From assembly GCF_000143415.4 (NCBI RefSeq), contig NW_003314273.1, positions 438,911-502,910 of the forward strand: 64,000 bases of DNA. Direction: 5' to 3'. A program made the translations under genes and the position numbers. This document shows, piece by piece, positions 41,084-53,813 of the stretch. Source of the DNA: Selaginella moellendorffii. Its lineage: Eukaryota > Streptophyta > Lycopodiopsida > Selaginellales > Selaginellaceae. How positions within the stretch are numbered: the first letter of the stretch is position 1; each line of letters begins with the position of its first letter. A model generated the notes under the pieces. It made no database searches. It saw nothing but the letters and a program-made list of their open reading frames with translations, and was not told the DNA's origin.

Positions 41084-41871
41084 CTCAAGTGGATGCTTCT
41101 TTCATTATTGAAGTTGACTAGGCTCTCAAGGTTTTTTTCCTGAAACTTATCGAGGATGACATGCTGTTGGAGATCCAAGTTGCTGACTACAATATGATTG
41201 ACTTCTTCAACATGGACTGGACTACATCAACACTTTTGAGTACACTTTTGACTTTCCAGCTTAGTGACTACACTCTTGGTGGCACTTCTCACCCCAAACT
41301 TGTAGTCCAACCTTGCTACTCACTTGGGATACGACCATGACATAAAGGTGGCAGGCATTTTCTAGCAGCATCTCGACTTTTCCTTGGAGTTTCTCCCAAC
41401 TTGGCACTTCATCTTAGCTCTTCCCAAACTTAGGTTCATGGCTGGATCCCAACTTCATTCTGCTACAACACTCGAAGCATTCTCTGACACTATCGACACT
41501 TCACTCAACCACCAGATCTTCATCAGCGACACATGATGACTTCCATAGGTCCTTGGGGACACTTTCTACCATCCTCATGAGGCTCCCATCCTTCCAAGCA
41601 GTTCCAGCATCCTAGATTCTCTTACAGTGACATTATTCACCATCTTAGGCATTTTTGATGCAATCTAACACTTGAGGGTGACTAAGTTAGTTTCAGTGGC
41701 ATTCTAGGCATTTTATAGGATTCCTTGCATCCTCTTGATGCTTCCATCATCATCACCCATCACAGAAGCCACTTGCACTTATTTTTTTACTTTTTTGTTT
41801 TTTTATGTTTTTCTTTCTGCTCTCACTCTTTTTACATCTTTCAGGTCAAGGAATTATGTGGAGAAAGTCTC

Positions 41872-42140
41872 TTTACCTCTACCCCTATTTTTATTCCTAC
41901 TCCTACTACTGCTCTTGCTCCCACTACTACTCCTACTCCTACTCCCCAGTTGTAGATATGGGTGTCTTGAGAGAGAGGGAGAGGATATTTTGATTCTTAA
42001 AATATTCCAAATGATTGTATAAAAACCATGTGAAGGTGAAATATCAAGGGTCCTCCTCATTTTCTCTTGTTGTTGAGTTTGAAGCTACAGCTTTGTGAGT
42101 TTATATGTGAGGGATGGATCCATAATTGGGGCTAAAAGAT
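41872..42140. repeat. Pyrimidine-rich repeated module (unit 2, second, truncated)
   Basis: Partner of 6780-7125. Its left part is missing: the sequence joins directly to the stretch equivalent to 5770 in unit 1. Confidence 0.6.
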
Positions 42141-42142
42141 GC

Positions 42143-43150
42143 CCTAATAGATACTCTTTCCACCTTTTGCCTTTGGGGTGCCCTAGCCATGTGGTTAGAA
42201 CAAGGTTTTGATGAGCAATGCCAGGTATCCAAGTAGGTAGTGCCACCCACACTTAAATTGGGAGCATTGACTATTTGATCTCCCAGGGGAGTTAGAGTTA
42301 GCTCTTGAATACTTCACCAAGTTCACTTGTCTGTCTATATTCACTTTAGTCTTAGACTCCTCAATGGTTATATCATCACCCACCACATGGGTATAACCTT
42401 CCTTAGCCACATTGGTTTTACTAGCCAAACTAGTTCCACTGAAGTCCCTTTACTATCCTTTTAAAGCTCACTTGGGAAATAATTGCTTTGGGATTTCACT
42501 TCAGATTCAAACTCAAACTTGGACTAGGTCTTGGACTCAGTCTTGGACTCGGTCTTGGACTCGGTCTGGGTCTTGGCCTCTATCTTGGTCCCAGTCCCGG
42601 TCCTTGTCTCAAGCTCCATTTTGGGCTCCATTTTGGGCTCCATCTTAGACTCCTTCTTAGACTCCATCTAGACTTGATCTTAGGTCCATCTCAAACTCTA
42701 TCTCAGGCTCCATCTTGGGTCCATCTCGGGTCCATCTCGGACTCTTTCTCGGGCTCTATCTCACATCCATCTCAAACTTCAATTCATACTCTATCTTGGA
42801 CTCCTCGGATTCCATCTTAGGTCCATCTCGGACTCAATTATGACACTTCCACGTGTCATATGTTGATCCTTTTGTTTCCCTTTTCTAGAGGCTTGCTTAT
42901 TGATTGCTTTATGCTTTCAATGGGAGTTCCACTCTTGCTCTCAACTTTTTGAGTTAAAACTTTTAGTCCAAATGTGTTATGCTTGTCTAGCTTTCACTTC
43001 AACCACTACCATATGGCACCCTCTTAGCTCCACTCTAGATAGCTATTGTTTGAGGATGCAAGAAGAGCAAAGATAGAAAGGTTTTAATTTCCCTTAAACT
43101 ACTTAAATGGTCTAGAGTTTAGGGTTTAAAGATTTGTGTCTCATAGAAGT
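42143..43150 (+). mobile_element. Old LTR-A relative, partial (unit 2)
   Basis: Unit 2 copy of 7128-8150, with a shorter satellite. It runs uninterrupted into the inverted LTR-A relative at 43151, which shows the order before element A inserted in unit 1. Confidence 0.72.
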
Positions 43151-43448
43151 GTAGGTGTTACTACCTACTTGGATATTTGGTATGGCTCATCGAAACCTCG
43201 CTCTAGCCACATGGCTAGGGCACCTAGAGGCAGAAGGTGGGGAGAGTACCCACAAGGTTCGCATTGGGCTATAGTGTTTCGAAATATTATCCTAAAGTCC
43301 TAGACTGTGGAAAGGAAAAGGAGTAGTCCTCTTGTGTAGTGACCAAGCATATAATCACGTGGCAAGGAAGTTTTAGAGGTGGATAGGACTTAGTGGTCAG
43401 GCCTTCAGGCCTTTGGGCTAACCCAGTGGTAGTGTTGGCAAGCATAAC
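43151..43448 (-). mobile_element. Inverted old LTR-A relative, first part (unit 2)
   Basis: Unit 2 copy, uninterrupted at the ACTAC site (no element A). It is broken at 43449 by LTR B at the same base as in unit 1. Confidence 0.75.
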
Positions 43449-44601
43449 TGTAGCGCACGTGGTTTTGACCCTTTATCCTATGGTGATTTACCATAGGATA
43501 ACACCACGAAGCGGAACCTAAACCCTCTTTGTGCCACGTGACAGATGCCTCGTGTCACATGCTACGTGTCCATGCCACGTGTCCATAGGAACCTGAGGTT
43601 CAGCACCTTGGGCCACTGAATGAAGGAACGGTGCCAAACTCCCAAGCGTGGAGCCAAGGAGTGATGGAACCAAACCACGGAGCAACTCCTAAGCATAAAG
43701 GCCAAGGAGCGAAGGGACAGGAGCCCAGAGTGACTTGGAACAATCCTAGAGTAACCAGCATTCCAATGCCAGGACCAGCACACAAAACGGAGCCAAACGG
43801 AGTTTGGCACTATTTCGGCATACCGGTGGCCTAAGGCGAGAACATGAGTACTCCACCAGCTAGCATGGAATGGAACTTGGGCTTAGACCCAAGCCGGACG
43901 CAAAACAAGGACAGGCACGCAAGCGGGAGCTAGACTATGCCTCAGGTTGGTCGGCCATGCCCGACCTACCCACTATCCCTACTATACATTTGGAACCCCC
44001 CATAGCCTCCCCCCCCTGAGGAACACACGCTTTGGGCTTTCACCCCAAGCCTCCCTTAGTATCAGGAGTTAGTCTCTGGGACAAGCTCGAAACTTACTAA
44101 ATATGGAATGTCCCTAGATTGTGAATTTGGACATGGGACGAACACCATTGTGTTCAGACCGATCTCTACATTCCGTAGATATGCCAAATGAACAAATCTG
44201 GACACTTTCCATAAATAGCATTTGGGACCGAATGAAACTAACACAAAGGGCATGATAGCGAGGGTGTTTGGCAGACACGGTAAGTTATCATCTAGTGATA
44301 TTGAGGGACCAATCTCAATATCGCGGGGGTTCCCAAAACTAGCAAGTGCAAATCAACGAATGAGTTTCTCTAACGAGGTCAAGTATGCTTGACAAATAGC
44401 ACGTAGGAATTCTGTTCTTATGCCCATCTGGTCAAGTGCACACGCGAAGACCAGTTTCTCAACTAGCTTAGGCAGAGACTGATAACGGGCCAAGCAATAC
44501 CGACCTCTTACCATCGTGGCAGTAAGGTAAGAGTGTCTGTAAGGTAACTTTCGATAGTAGTTGACAGGTAACTTTCGATACCCGAAGTCACATTCGCGAC
44601 A
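43449..44601 (-). repeat. Complete LTR B (B2)
   Basis: 1153 bp, TGTAGCGCACG to TTCGCGACA; the best reference LTR of family B in the window. In element sense it starts at 44601. The shared AAAGCCCAAAGCG..TATAGTAGGG block is near 44050-43970 and the hairpin at 43500-43474. Confidence 0.92.
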
Positions 44602-44612
44602 CTCTCCCCCGC
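44602..44612 (-). other. Polypurine tract of element B
   Basis: CTCTCCCCCGC on the plus strand, i.e. purine-rich GCGGGGGAGAG directly before the LTR start in element sense. The same position in B3 is 60124-60136. Confidence 0.75.
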
Positions 44613-47087
44613 TAGGGAAAATCGACGTCCTCGTCGATGCACACTTGAGTCTAGAATACCGCCAAGGAAACAACTCCAAAAAAGTTCACGGTATTCACAC
44701 TATGTGAGAAATGCACCAACTTAAATGAGTTAGGAGGCAACCTCTTTGTCTAACGCAGATGCGGTACTAGCTCAGACACCTTCCGGCCGTCGCCGACAAG
44801 GAAATGACCAACGGAGTGAGCCACCCTTGCTGCTCTGGGAGTCACCCAGCTTACAAAAGTGTGATACACCCATGCCCGCAAGGACATAGAGAGAGAAGCC
44901 AGAGGCCCCAACCCTCATGAGCAAAGAAATCAAACCCGTCGGTAAGGTTTAAATAGACTACTGTAAACAGGCAGTTAGAGTTGTTTACACGGTCACGCCC
45001 TTTTGAACGGAATAAGGAACATCGACAGAGAGGTGGGTTATGTGACCAGTCGACAATAGCTACCCCATGACTAGAGATTTCAACATGCACACGAAGTGCC
45101 AAAGCTAATCTGCCTATACTGGCCCAAACTCAAAGATCAATAGATGGACAATATCAAAGTTAGAGACAATGATATCTTAGAGACTTAATTATCAGTGACT
45201 AAATCTTACATTAGAACACAAAAGTATTCCAAGCAAGTTATTGTCCAATAAACCAGTAGTATAGTATAGGAACCACCAAGATCATTGTAACTGGTAAACA
45301 GAATACAGGATCCAACAAAATTCAATAGCTAGTATATCATCAAGGAAACTCAATGATAAAACTTAATTATCGAAGATGGTAGCTAGAATGCCAAACAATT
45401 TGCGAAAGAGAACTCAAAGAATACAAAGTATCATTGATTGAGAAACACAATACTCGCGAATGTATCACCCAAAGGAAATAACATCCCAACCTATCAGAAC
45501 TAACTTGAGCAATAATCAACAGAATAGAATAAATGTGGCAAAACCAACAAACACTCATTCTTGCCAACTATCACAAAAGCCAATCCAAATAGATCCCAGC
45601 CAACAATACTAAGAAACTTAAATTGCCTAAGTAAGTGTCAGCAACATCTTACTAATGTTTCAAACCCAATAAACCAATCCAGAGCAAACCACAAAGAACA
45701 TGTGGTATTGCGAAAAGCCAAAAACTATCAAAGAGAACAACTAACCATCATGAAAGATCATCAATCATCCTATCAAGAAAGAGATGCATAATCATAGTTG
45801 AAGAAAGAATCTACCATCCCAAAGTATAACAACTCAGTCTATATCAACAATAATCAAGCAAAACTCTTTGATAAGGATAATCAATTATCCTAGATGATAG
45901 TCAATTATCACTAATGATTGCTAGATGCAAATACTAACTTTAATCTGGAAGCTAGAAGCCAAAATGCCTTCCCCAACAACTTCTAACAAATGGAACAACG
46001 AGCATAAAACTCAAAGAACCAAAAGCTTGAAGAAGTCTATAGCTAAGTCTTGCCTAACAATGATCACAAGCTTTGCATAAATTAACTTCAATGCTAAAGA
46101 AGAAATCATGGTATAACCCACAATATCCTCCTCAACACATCCATAAGCTATACTACATAATGCAAAGCTAATGAAGAGCATGTTTGCATCAATTCAAAAG
46201 CAAAGCATAACGGAGCTATGCTCAACAAGTGATCATTTAATCGATCCTTCATGAATCCATCAATAGCAAGACGTAACTCACTTCATAGCAAGCACAAGAA
46301 GAATCATCAATGATCGATATATCCCAACTGAAATCCAGCAAGGATTCAATCACTAACTTTTTCTTCCTATAAAGCTAGCATAGTCCATGACTAAATCACT
46401 TTTCAAGGAAAAGCTCAAAACTCAACCTCTACTAAACAATCTTGTCTAGAACACAACTAACTCAAACTTGCCACTCAATTCATTTGAACGTCAATATAGT
46501 TGCTAATTAGCAATTGTACAAATGCTAATAACACAAAGCTATAGCCAAATCATCAACACTATCTTCATCAAAACTAATGAAACTCGACATCAATCTTGCG
46601 GAGAGACATCTCATTTCACTAAAATCAACCAACTTCCTCCTATTAACAACTTCACATAGGTTCACCCTAACACAAATTCTCATGACCCATAATATGCTTA
46701 AGCCTTGAACATCTTTTTACCCATTCTTTTGACATCCAACACCGACATCCATAAAATGCAAATGGAACATCCAAGGCTTGATCACGAAGACCACATCTTC
46801 GGATATCCACATTGCACTAACACTCTTCTTCAACCACTTTCAAGATACAATGTGAAACTAAAACACTAACAAGAAAAATGACATGGAAAATCAAGCTCTA
46901 AGGAAACTTCCTCATCACTTAAAATAACAATGCCACTTCCACTAACACAAATGCTAGTAATGTCAATGCCTCAACCTCACACCTTCTCTATCCAACAATC
47001 TACTTCAAGTGTTAACGGATCAACTAATGAGCTATAGCAAATGAATGCTACAACCCTTCTTCCAACACCTTATGGGCAAATCCTCAA

Positions 47088-47438
47088 TGTCTCTAGGCAT
47101 CCTAAGGATGCTAAAATGTGGTCATAAGATGACTACTTATGGACAGATGGCCCAATCTTTGGGAGACAACATTGTGGTATAGGTGGTTCTAGGCTACCAA
47201 TTAAATAAAGATGAATGGATATAGCCTTAGTATAATAGGATGATATGTTATTGGTATCTTTAGGTGTTTATTGTGGGATTGGACATTTGGAGCATTTGGA
47301 CCAAGTGCAAAAGTTGAGTGGCATACAAGTCATTCATGAGGCTAGCAAGTCCTTAAGATGGGAATAAAATTTATAAAAATGGTGAATGAAACTCCTCCAA
47401 ATGGTCAAATGTGTGGTTAAGTGATTTAGTTGCTTACG
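47088..47438 (-). mobile_element. Inverted old LTR-A relative, second part (unit 2)
   Basis: Starts abruptly at a deletion junction with the element B interior (about 47087) and then follows unit 1 from about 23956 to 24305. Confidence 0.72.
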
Positions 47439-48310
47439 TAAGGAGGATGTTCTAAATATTACTTTCTATAACCCATTTAATTTATATGAATTTTTTATGA
47501 TGCTGTATAGATTGAATAATTCTTTGGAGACTTTTTGGATGATATTCTTTACAATATGTTAAAGGTGACTATTGATTTGATTGATAATGTCTTGATCCAC
47601 CTTAAGGGGACATAGGAGGAACACACTTCTAATGTTTGTAGAACATTGGGATCAGCTATAGGAAGTTAATTTGACATTGATACGGTTAAAATGCATATAT
47701 CTTGAGTATTATATTTTTTATGAAAATTTACAAATTGATTCTGACAAACTTGTGGATGTTATAAAGTTCTCTACTCCAAAGTGCATGAACAATATGCAAC
47801 ACTTTCTTGGCAAGGTGTAATATCTTTTTCATGTTATTGTCTTTTTTATCATTGCAAGCATTAATGAAGTTGTTCATATTATTTTTCATCTAATTTAGGA
47901 TTGGAATAGACATTCGTAGATCTTAAAGATGTGTTGACAATTTTTCTAGTTTTTGAGTATTTTAACTACACTCAACCTTTTGTAAATGCTTTTGACATTA
48001 TCTCAAAGGTGTGTTGTTGCAAAAGAGTATGATTGTGTTTGGTTAATATAATTCTATTGTGTATATTAGTCATATGTTGCAACTAATGGAGGTGAACTAC
48101 TCCATGAAAACAAAACTTTCAAAAAGATTTATGCGTATTTGCATAGTTTTTAGACATTGTTAAAAGGTGATTATATTGCAGTCTTTTCATTATTAAAGTG
48201 GAAGAATTTTGCTAGTGTAATGCATGTGATCATGGGATGAAATTTGGATATATTGTTATTGTGGATTCTTGGAACTTTCAGGAATAAATAAGGATAAAAT
48301 AGCCACTAAG
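47439..48310 (+). pseudogene. Decayed Ty3/gypsy reverse transcriptase / RNase H (unit 2)
   Basis: Unit 2 copy. The catalytic region near 47578-47600 reads LIDNVLIH. Frameshifts and stops are shared with unit 1. Confidence 0.65.
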
Positions 48311-48826
48311 GGTTCTTTCATCCTTTTCCAGTTGGTTTAAGGGGAGAAAGATAGTGTGGTATCGGAGCAAATGGCACGGGTTCAAATCCTATTAATTAGT
48401 GGTTACTTAAAAATATAATATACCCTTGAGCAACATATATTCCTACTCCTAAATTTGAAATCGTACATATTGGGCATCCATGCGTACATCCTTCCTCTTA
48501 GTAGAGTATCCACGAACGAAGGTATCCACTGTGGGACTGCAGTATGAGTGGATGACTAGTTGCCTTACATGGAATAGCTAGTTTACACAATGAAAAGATT
48601 GGTAAATTTAATATGGAAATAGAAGTGTTGCTAATTCAATATGGAAATAGCATGATCTAACATTGCTAATAGAGTTGAGTTTACTTTTACGATTGCTATA
48701 AGTTGATAATATTAGGACCTGGGATTAATATTTGATGACCATTCGTGCACTACTTGGAGCAAAGTTTGTTAAACACTTCTGCCACATATATATGAGATAA
48801 TAGTAATGTTATGTGGAGTATAAAGT

Positions 48827-49960
48827 TGTCACGAATGTGATTTTGGGTATCGAAAGTTACTTGTCAACTAGTGCTTACGAACACAATTTCCTTACTGCCA
48901 CGATAGCAAGAGGTCAGTATTGTTGGACCCGTTATTAGTTCCCACTTGGGCTAGTTGAGTATACTCAGCAAGAAACACATAGGGGTTCCTACTTTATATT
49001 TATCCAATCTAAGTGCATGGTTATTGACCAATTTTGGCCTAGTTTGAGAAACTTGTGTCATTGGCTTGTATTTGTGAGTATTAAGAATCTGTGCAATATT
49101 GAGCTTGGTCCTTCAATATTGCTAGATGATAGCTTATCGTGTCTACTAAACACCTTTGCTATCATACCTTTTGTGTTAGTCTCATTTTGGTCTCAAATGC
49201 TATTTATATAAAAAGTGTCTAAATTTACTTATTTGGCATATCTACGGAATGTAGAGATTCTCATGAACACAATGATGTTCATCTCGTATCCAAATTTTCA
49301 ATCTAAAAACATTCCATATTTAGTAAGTTTCAAACTTGTTCTAGAGACTAACTTCTGGTACTAAGGGAGGCTTGGGGTGAAAGCCCAAAGCGTGTGTTCC
49401 TCAAAGGGGGGGGAGGGAGGTTATGGGGGGTTCCAAATGTATAGTAGGGATAGTGGGTAGGTCGTGCATAGCCGATCAACCTGAGGCATAGTTTAACTCT
49501 TACTTACATGCTTGTTTTTGTTTTGCATTTGGCTTAGGTCTAAGCCCAAGTTCCACACCATACTAGCTGGTGAAGTACCCATGTCTTTATGTTAGGCCAC
49601 CAATATTCCAAAATAGCATTAGACTTCGTTTGGCTCCATTTTGCATGCTGATCTTGTCATTAGGATGTTGGTTGCTCTAAGACTGTTCCAAGTCACTCTA
49701 GGCTCCTGTCCCTTCACTCCTTTGGCTATATGCTTAGGAATTGCTTTGTGGTCCAGTTCCGTCACTCAGCTCCATGCTTGGTAGTTTGGGATTTGTTCCT
49801 TCGTTTAGTGGCCCAAGGCCTTGAACCTCAGGTTCCACACCACTATCCTTTGGACACATGGCATATGACACATGGCACATGGAGGGTTTAGGTTCCACTT
49901 CATAGTGTTATCCTATGGTAAATCACCATAGGATAGGAGGTAAAAACCAAGTGCACTACA
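48827..49960 (+). mobile_element. Solo LTR B (unit 2)
   Basis: Same insertion as 25695-26840, with AAAGT at 48822-48826 and 49961-49965, so it predates the segmental duplication. 1134 bp. Confidence 0.93.
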
Positions 49961-49965
49961 AAAGT

Positions 49966-50300
49966 GGATGATTGGTATTTGTTTATTTTCCCAATTTTAC
50001 AGTGTATCATTTACCTAATGGGCTCTTTGCTTAGTAGAAAGGATTGTATCAAGTGTTGTGGCAAATTAGATTCCAAATTTATGATCATCACCAATTTATG
50101 TCATCATTGTGGTGAACTTGGATAACTAAGGATATATCACATTTTCACAAGTGTTTATCATCCTCAAATGAATAATTTGGTGAAATAGCTGATTGGACCT
50201 TTAAAAGGATGATCACATTAAGATTAGGATTGTTATTTTTCATGTCTTCAATATGTGTATATCATAGGGGTATAGGGTGTTTTACCATATAAAGTATTAT
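49966..50300 (+). pseudogene. Decayed gypsy gag-knuckle and integrase scraps (unit 2)
   Basis: Unit 2 copy of 26846-27204, with a short deletion after the integrase motif near 50215. Confidence 0.55.
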
Positions 50301-50404
50301 ATATGGTCATGATCTAACATTACCAATAGAGTTGAGTTTACTTTTACAATTGCTATGAGTTGCTAGGACCTGGGATTAATATTTGATTACCATTTTTGCA
50401 CTAC

Positions 50405-50602
50405 TGTAAACTTTTGAATCTGGACTTTCCGGGAGGTCACCAACCAACTCAGTATTATTCAAACCCAAGGACACTTAACCCCAAATATCCCAAAACCTTT
50501 AATTGATTGGAAAAGGGGGTGCACTTTTTTTCATGGGCCTTTTCTTTTTATATTTGAACCCCTATGGATCATCTCTCAAGTCGTTCCTTTTGGTTACTTA
50601 TA
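50405..50602 (-). mobile_element. Cassandra-like LTR carrying 5S-rRNA-derived sequence (unit 2)
   Basis: Same 198-bp insertion with ACTAC at 50400-50404 and 50603-50607; here CCGGGAGGTCACC is one base closer to 5S. It predates the segmental duplication. Confidence 0.72.
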
Positions 50603-50607
50603 ACTAC

Positions 50608-51237
50608 TTGGAGCGAAGTTTGTTAAACATTTCTAGCGCATATAAATGAGACAATAGCAATGCTATAATTCTCATTATTATCCATATCTAGAGTATAAAG
50701 TGGATGATTGGTATTTGTTTATTTTTCCAAATTTATAGTATATAATTTACCTAAAGGGCTCTTTGCTTAGTAGAAAGGATTGTATCAAGTGTTGTGGCAA
50801 GTTAGATTCCAAATTTATGATCATCACCAATTTATGTCATCATTGTGGTGAACTTGGATATTATAAAACTGATTATTCACAATTGAAGAATAAGTAATAA
50901 AGAAAAAAGAATAGTTAATCTTTTATTAGCATTAAGTTGAATATTAAAAAGTTGCAAAATTTTCAAAGTAAAGATGAAAAAAAAGACTATTCTGATTAAA
51001 GGAAGAGACTTTTAATCACTATTTGATAACTCAACTATATGTAGAATAATTAAAGGAACCTCAAGAGAAGGCATAACATAGTTTATGCAAGGTTAAACAT
51101 CTTTGTCTTTGTTATTTAGTGCTGGGTCATAACAGTGTATTATTTGAAGTTGTTGAAGTTGGGAAGCTAAACAACTTGCATCCCTCATAAAGCATTGTTT
51201 GTAATACATAGAAATACTGTTCTTCTTTATTCAGAAT
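50608..51237 (+). pseudogene. Second gag-knuckle remnant (D2) and AT-rich flank (unit 2)
   Basis: Unit 2 copy of 27507-28136 with the same degenerate zinc knuckle. Confidence 0.5.
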
Positions 51238-51799
51238 TCAAGATTGCTTCTTTAGTGGGATATGGCTGAAATCAAATATCTCCTTGAGACCGAAAATAAG
51301 TTTCTCTGCATCTTGATCTCCATCTGATGACGATTCTTCCACCATATAAGCAACAGCATCATCCCTAATATTGTCCTTGAACTCCACATGCTCTCCATCA
51401 CTAAAAATAGCTTCTCCTCCTTCCTTTGAACCACCTGAGCTTGACGATGAACTCAGAATGGATTCATAAGACGTTGTATCTAAAAAAGAACAAATAAAAA
51501 GTTTTGTGTCTGCTAAATTCAATGTCATACAACAGTTTCGAAAAGCAAATTGGTGGCAGAAGTACGTGTGCTTGGTAACAAGATGCAGCTCAACAGCAAA
51601 CATGACCAAAATTTACTTGCATTTTCCTGCATGACGTAAAGCATAAGCTTTAAGGAGAATGATAGAGAGCACTTACCTTGTGAATTCAATGCTCTTCAAG
51701 TTTTGTCATGTCAGGAAGTTTGCATGTTAAGAATGGCACATCTAGGGTAAGCATCTAAACATTCACCAACAAAGAAAGCACATAAAGACTGTACTTACT
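51238..51799 (-). CDS. Putative spliced gene, acidic Ser-rich C-terminus (unit 2)
   Basis: Copy of 28137-28698 with three or four amino-acid changes in the last exon (51238-51479) and identical splice signals (donor at 51677/51676, acceptor at 51480). Here an unspliced frame of 123 codons is open up to 51609 because one stop of unit 1 is an Arg codon. That stretch lies in the proposed intron and shows no domain. Confidence 0.4.
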
Positions 51800-52112
51800 A
51801 TAGCTACCATCTCGTTTCTTTGTTTTCTTCTAGAAAGTTTACTGAGGTCAGATGGTATCCAGTAGCTGGTTTGATGAGCACTCTCAAGCTGGAAGCATTA
51901 GAAACCAGCTCCAGGGACTTGTTCCAGACTCAAGTCTAGATATTGAGAGATGAGAATGTGTAAACATCTTCTGGGATGCAGCCTGTGAGCTGGTTCCAGC
52001 GTGCCTGAGTTTCAAGAGCCAGGGCGCTGCCGAGAAATGTAAACGAACGCATTAAAGTGAAATAGATTTAGTAAGGGTTAGGGCATTAAAGGCATTTTGC
52101 AAAGGGCAAGCT

Positions 52113-53813
52113 ATGGCGCGAACAGAGCAGGAGCGCAGTGGATGCGTCACAGGTTTGTGGTCTCTCTTTCGACCAAAAAAGGCGCACAAGGGCGACAACA
52201 AGGTCCACCCGGAAGCCATGGACGCGGCGGCCTCGAAGCTGAAGGTCCAAGATCGTGTCTGTGAGGCCGTCTCGGGAGAAGCCATGGACGCCGCCGCCTT
52301 GAAGTTGAAGGAACTCAGGCACGAGGTGAAAATCGTCTTAGAAGCGATACGACAGGAGCGAGGGCACAAGGAGCTGATCAAGCCGATCAAGCCGGAACAA
52401 GAGAAGGAGGACGAAGAGGAGAATCAAGAGAAGAAAGCGGAGCAGCTGAAGGAAGAGAAGAAAGCCGAGCAGGTGAACGAGGAGGAGAAAGAAGCCGATC
52501 AGATGAAGCCGATGAAGCTGGAAGAAGAGGAGGAAAAGGAAGCCGAGAAGCAGCTGAAGGAGGAGGAGCAAGAGAAGAAAGCTGAGCAGCTGAGCGAGGA
52601 GGAGCAGGAGAAAGAAGCCCATGAGACGAAGGAACTCAGGCGCGAGGTGAAACAGGAGCAAGGTCACAAGGAGCAGCCGCAGCTGGAACGAGAGGAGAAG
52701 AATCAGCCGAATCAGCCGATCAAGCCGATCAAGCCGATGAAGCAAGAGCAGGAACAGGAGGAGGAGCAGCGGATGAAGCCGATGAAGCAGCAGCTGGAAC
52801 AAGAGGAGGAGCAGATGATCAAGCCGATCAAGCAGCCTCTGGAACGGGAAGACGATCAAGAGAAGATGAAGCAGCAGGAGAATGACAAGCCCAAGCAGGA
52901 GGAGCAGCGACCCAAGCCAATTCTACTGCCAGCCGGGGGTCGTCGTCCAGGTATGGTTCCTTTTGCTTCTCGCATTCTTCTTCTACTGTGACTCACGATG
53001 GCCTTCTGGACTTGCAGGTTCCAGGCCGAAGATGGTTCGCTTCTCTTCCTCAGCGGAGGACATTCTTCCCGACGGCACCCGACGGCGGAGTGAAACCCAT
53101 CTTAGCGATGGCCGAGGGGGCTATGTTGAGTTCGCGTATCTCGAAGCTTTCCACAAGGCAAACCGGTGGCTAAACCAGAGGGGAAAAACCGAGAAGAAGA
53201 TCCGCAGCTTGGAAGAGGAAAAGCGCGAGGAAACAGAAGAGGAGAAGCACGAGGAAAAGTCTTGGAGTGTTAGCGCGCTCCGGATTCTGATCAGACTCAC
53301 CGAGCAGCTTTACGAGGAGCTCAACGGCAAATCCAGCGACCGAGAGAGGATCAAGCGAGCGCGGAAGATGATGAGGCTCCAGAAAATGCTGGATAGGATC
53401 CCGAGTGAGAGGAAACCGTGGAAGAAGCTTCAGTCTGGCGAGGTGGTCTTCGTGAAGGAGGCAAAAGAACTATATGATCGTGCGGGGAGAGATTTTGTTG
53501 CCGAATTCAAGAGGAGACAGGTAAGTTTGATATACCTTCCAGATTCCAGATGGCCGTTTGCTAATAACTTCCGTGTTTGTTGTAGAGAGCTGAAGTGAAC
53601 GATGAGTGTTTGTTTTGTCGGAACCATGATGGCGAGAAGATGATCGGCCGGGCTGGAGCGAACTCTAAGACGACTAGACCCTGGGTTTACCTGAGAAGAG
53701 AACACGAGCAAACTGTTCTAAGCACGTCGAAGAAACGAGAGATGAAGTTGGCTCCGAGCTCGAGAAGTTGGCTGCAAGGATTGGTCAACTGGAGGCCAGT
53801 GCTCGGACTCTAG
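52113..53813 (+). CDS. Lys/Glu/Gln-rich charged protein, three exons (unit 2)
   Basis: Paralogue of 29016-30761 with exons 52113-52950, 53018-53520 and 53586-53813 and the same 67- and 65-bp introns. It gives 522 residues because one 45-bp (15-residue) QQLEQEEEQMIKPIK unit is absent. The remaining changes are few (R to H, P to L, L to P, S to G, V to A), and none adds a stop. Keeping frame in both copies, with an indel that is a multiple of three, suggests coding constraint, though the duplication may simply be young. Confidence 0.72.

Larger units (their letters stand above)
43449..47087 (-). mobile_element. Element B2, right end deleted (unit 2)
   Basis: Starts with a complete LTR (43449-44601) at the same target position as B1. 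The interior runs from 44602 to about 47087, where it joins the inverted LTR-A relative. The distal interior, primer site and right LTR are gone. It lacks both the chromovirus piece and solo LTR C seen in B1, so it shows the ancestral arrangement at those points. Confidence 0.88.
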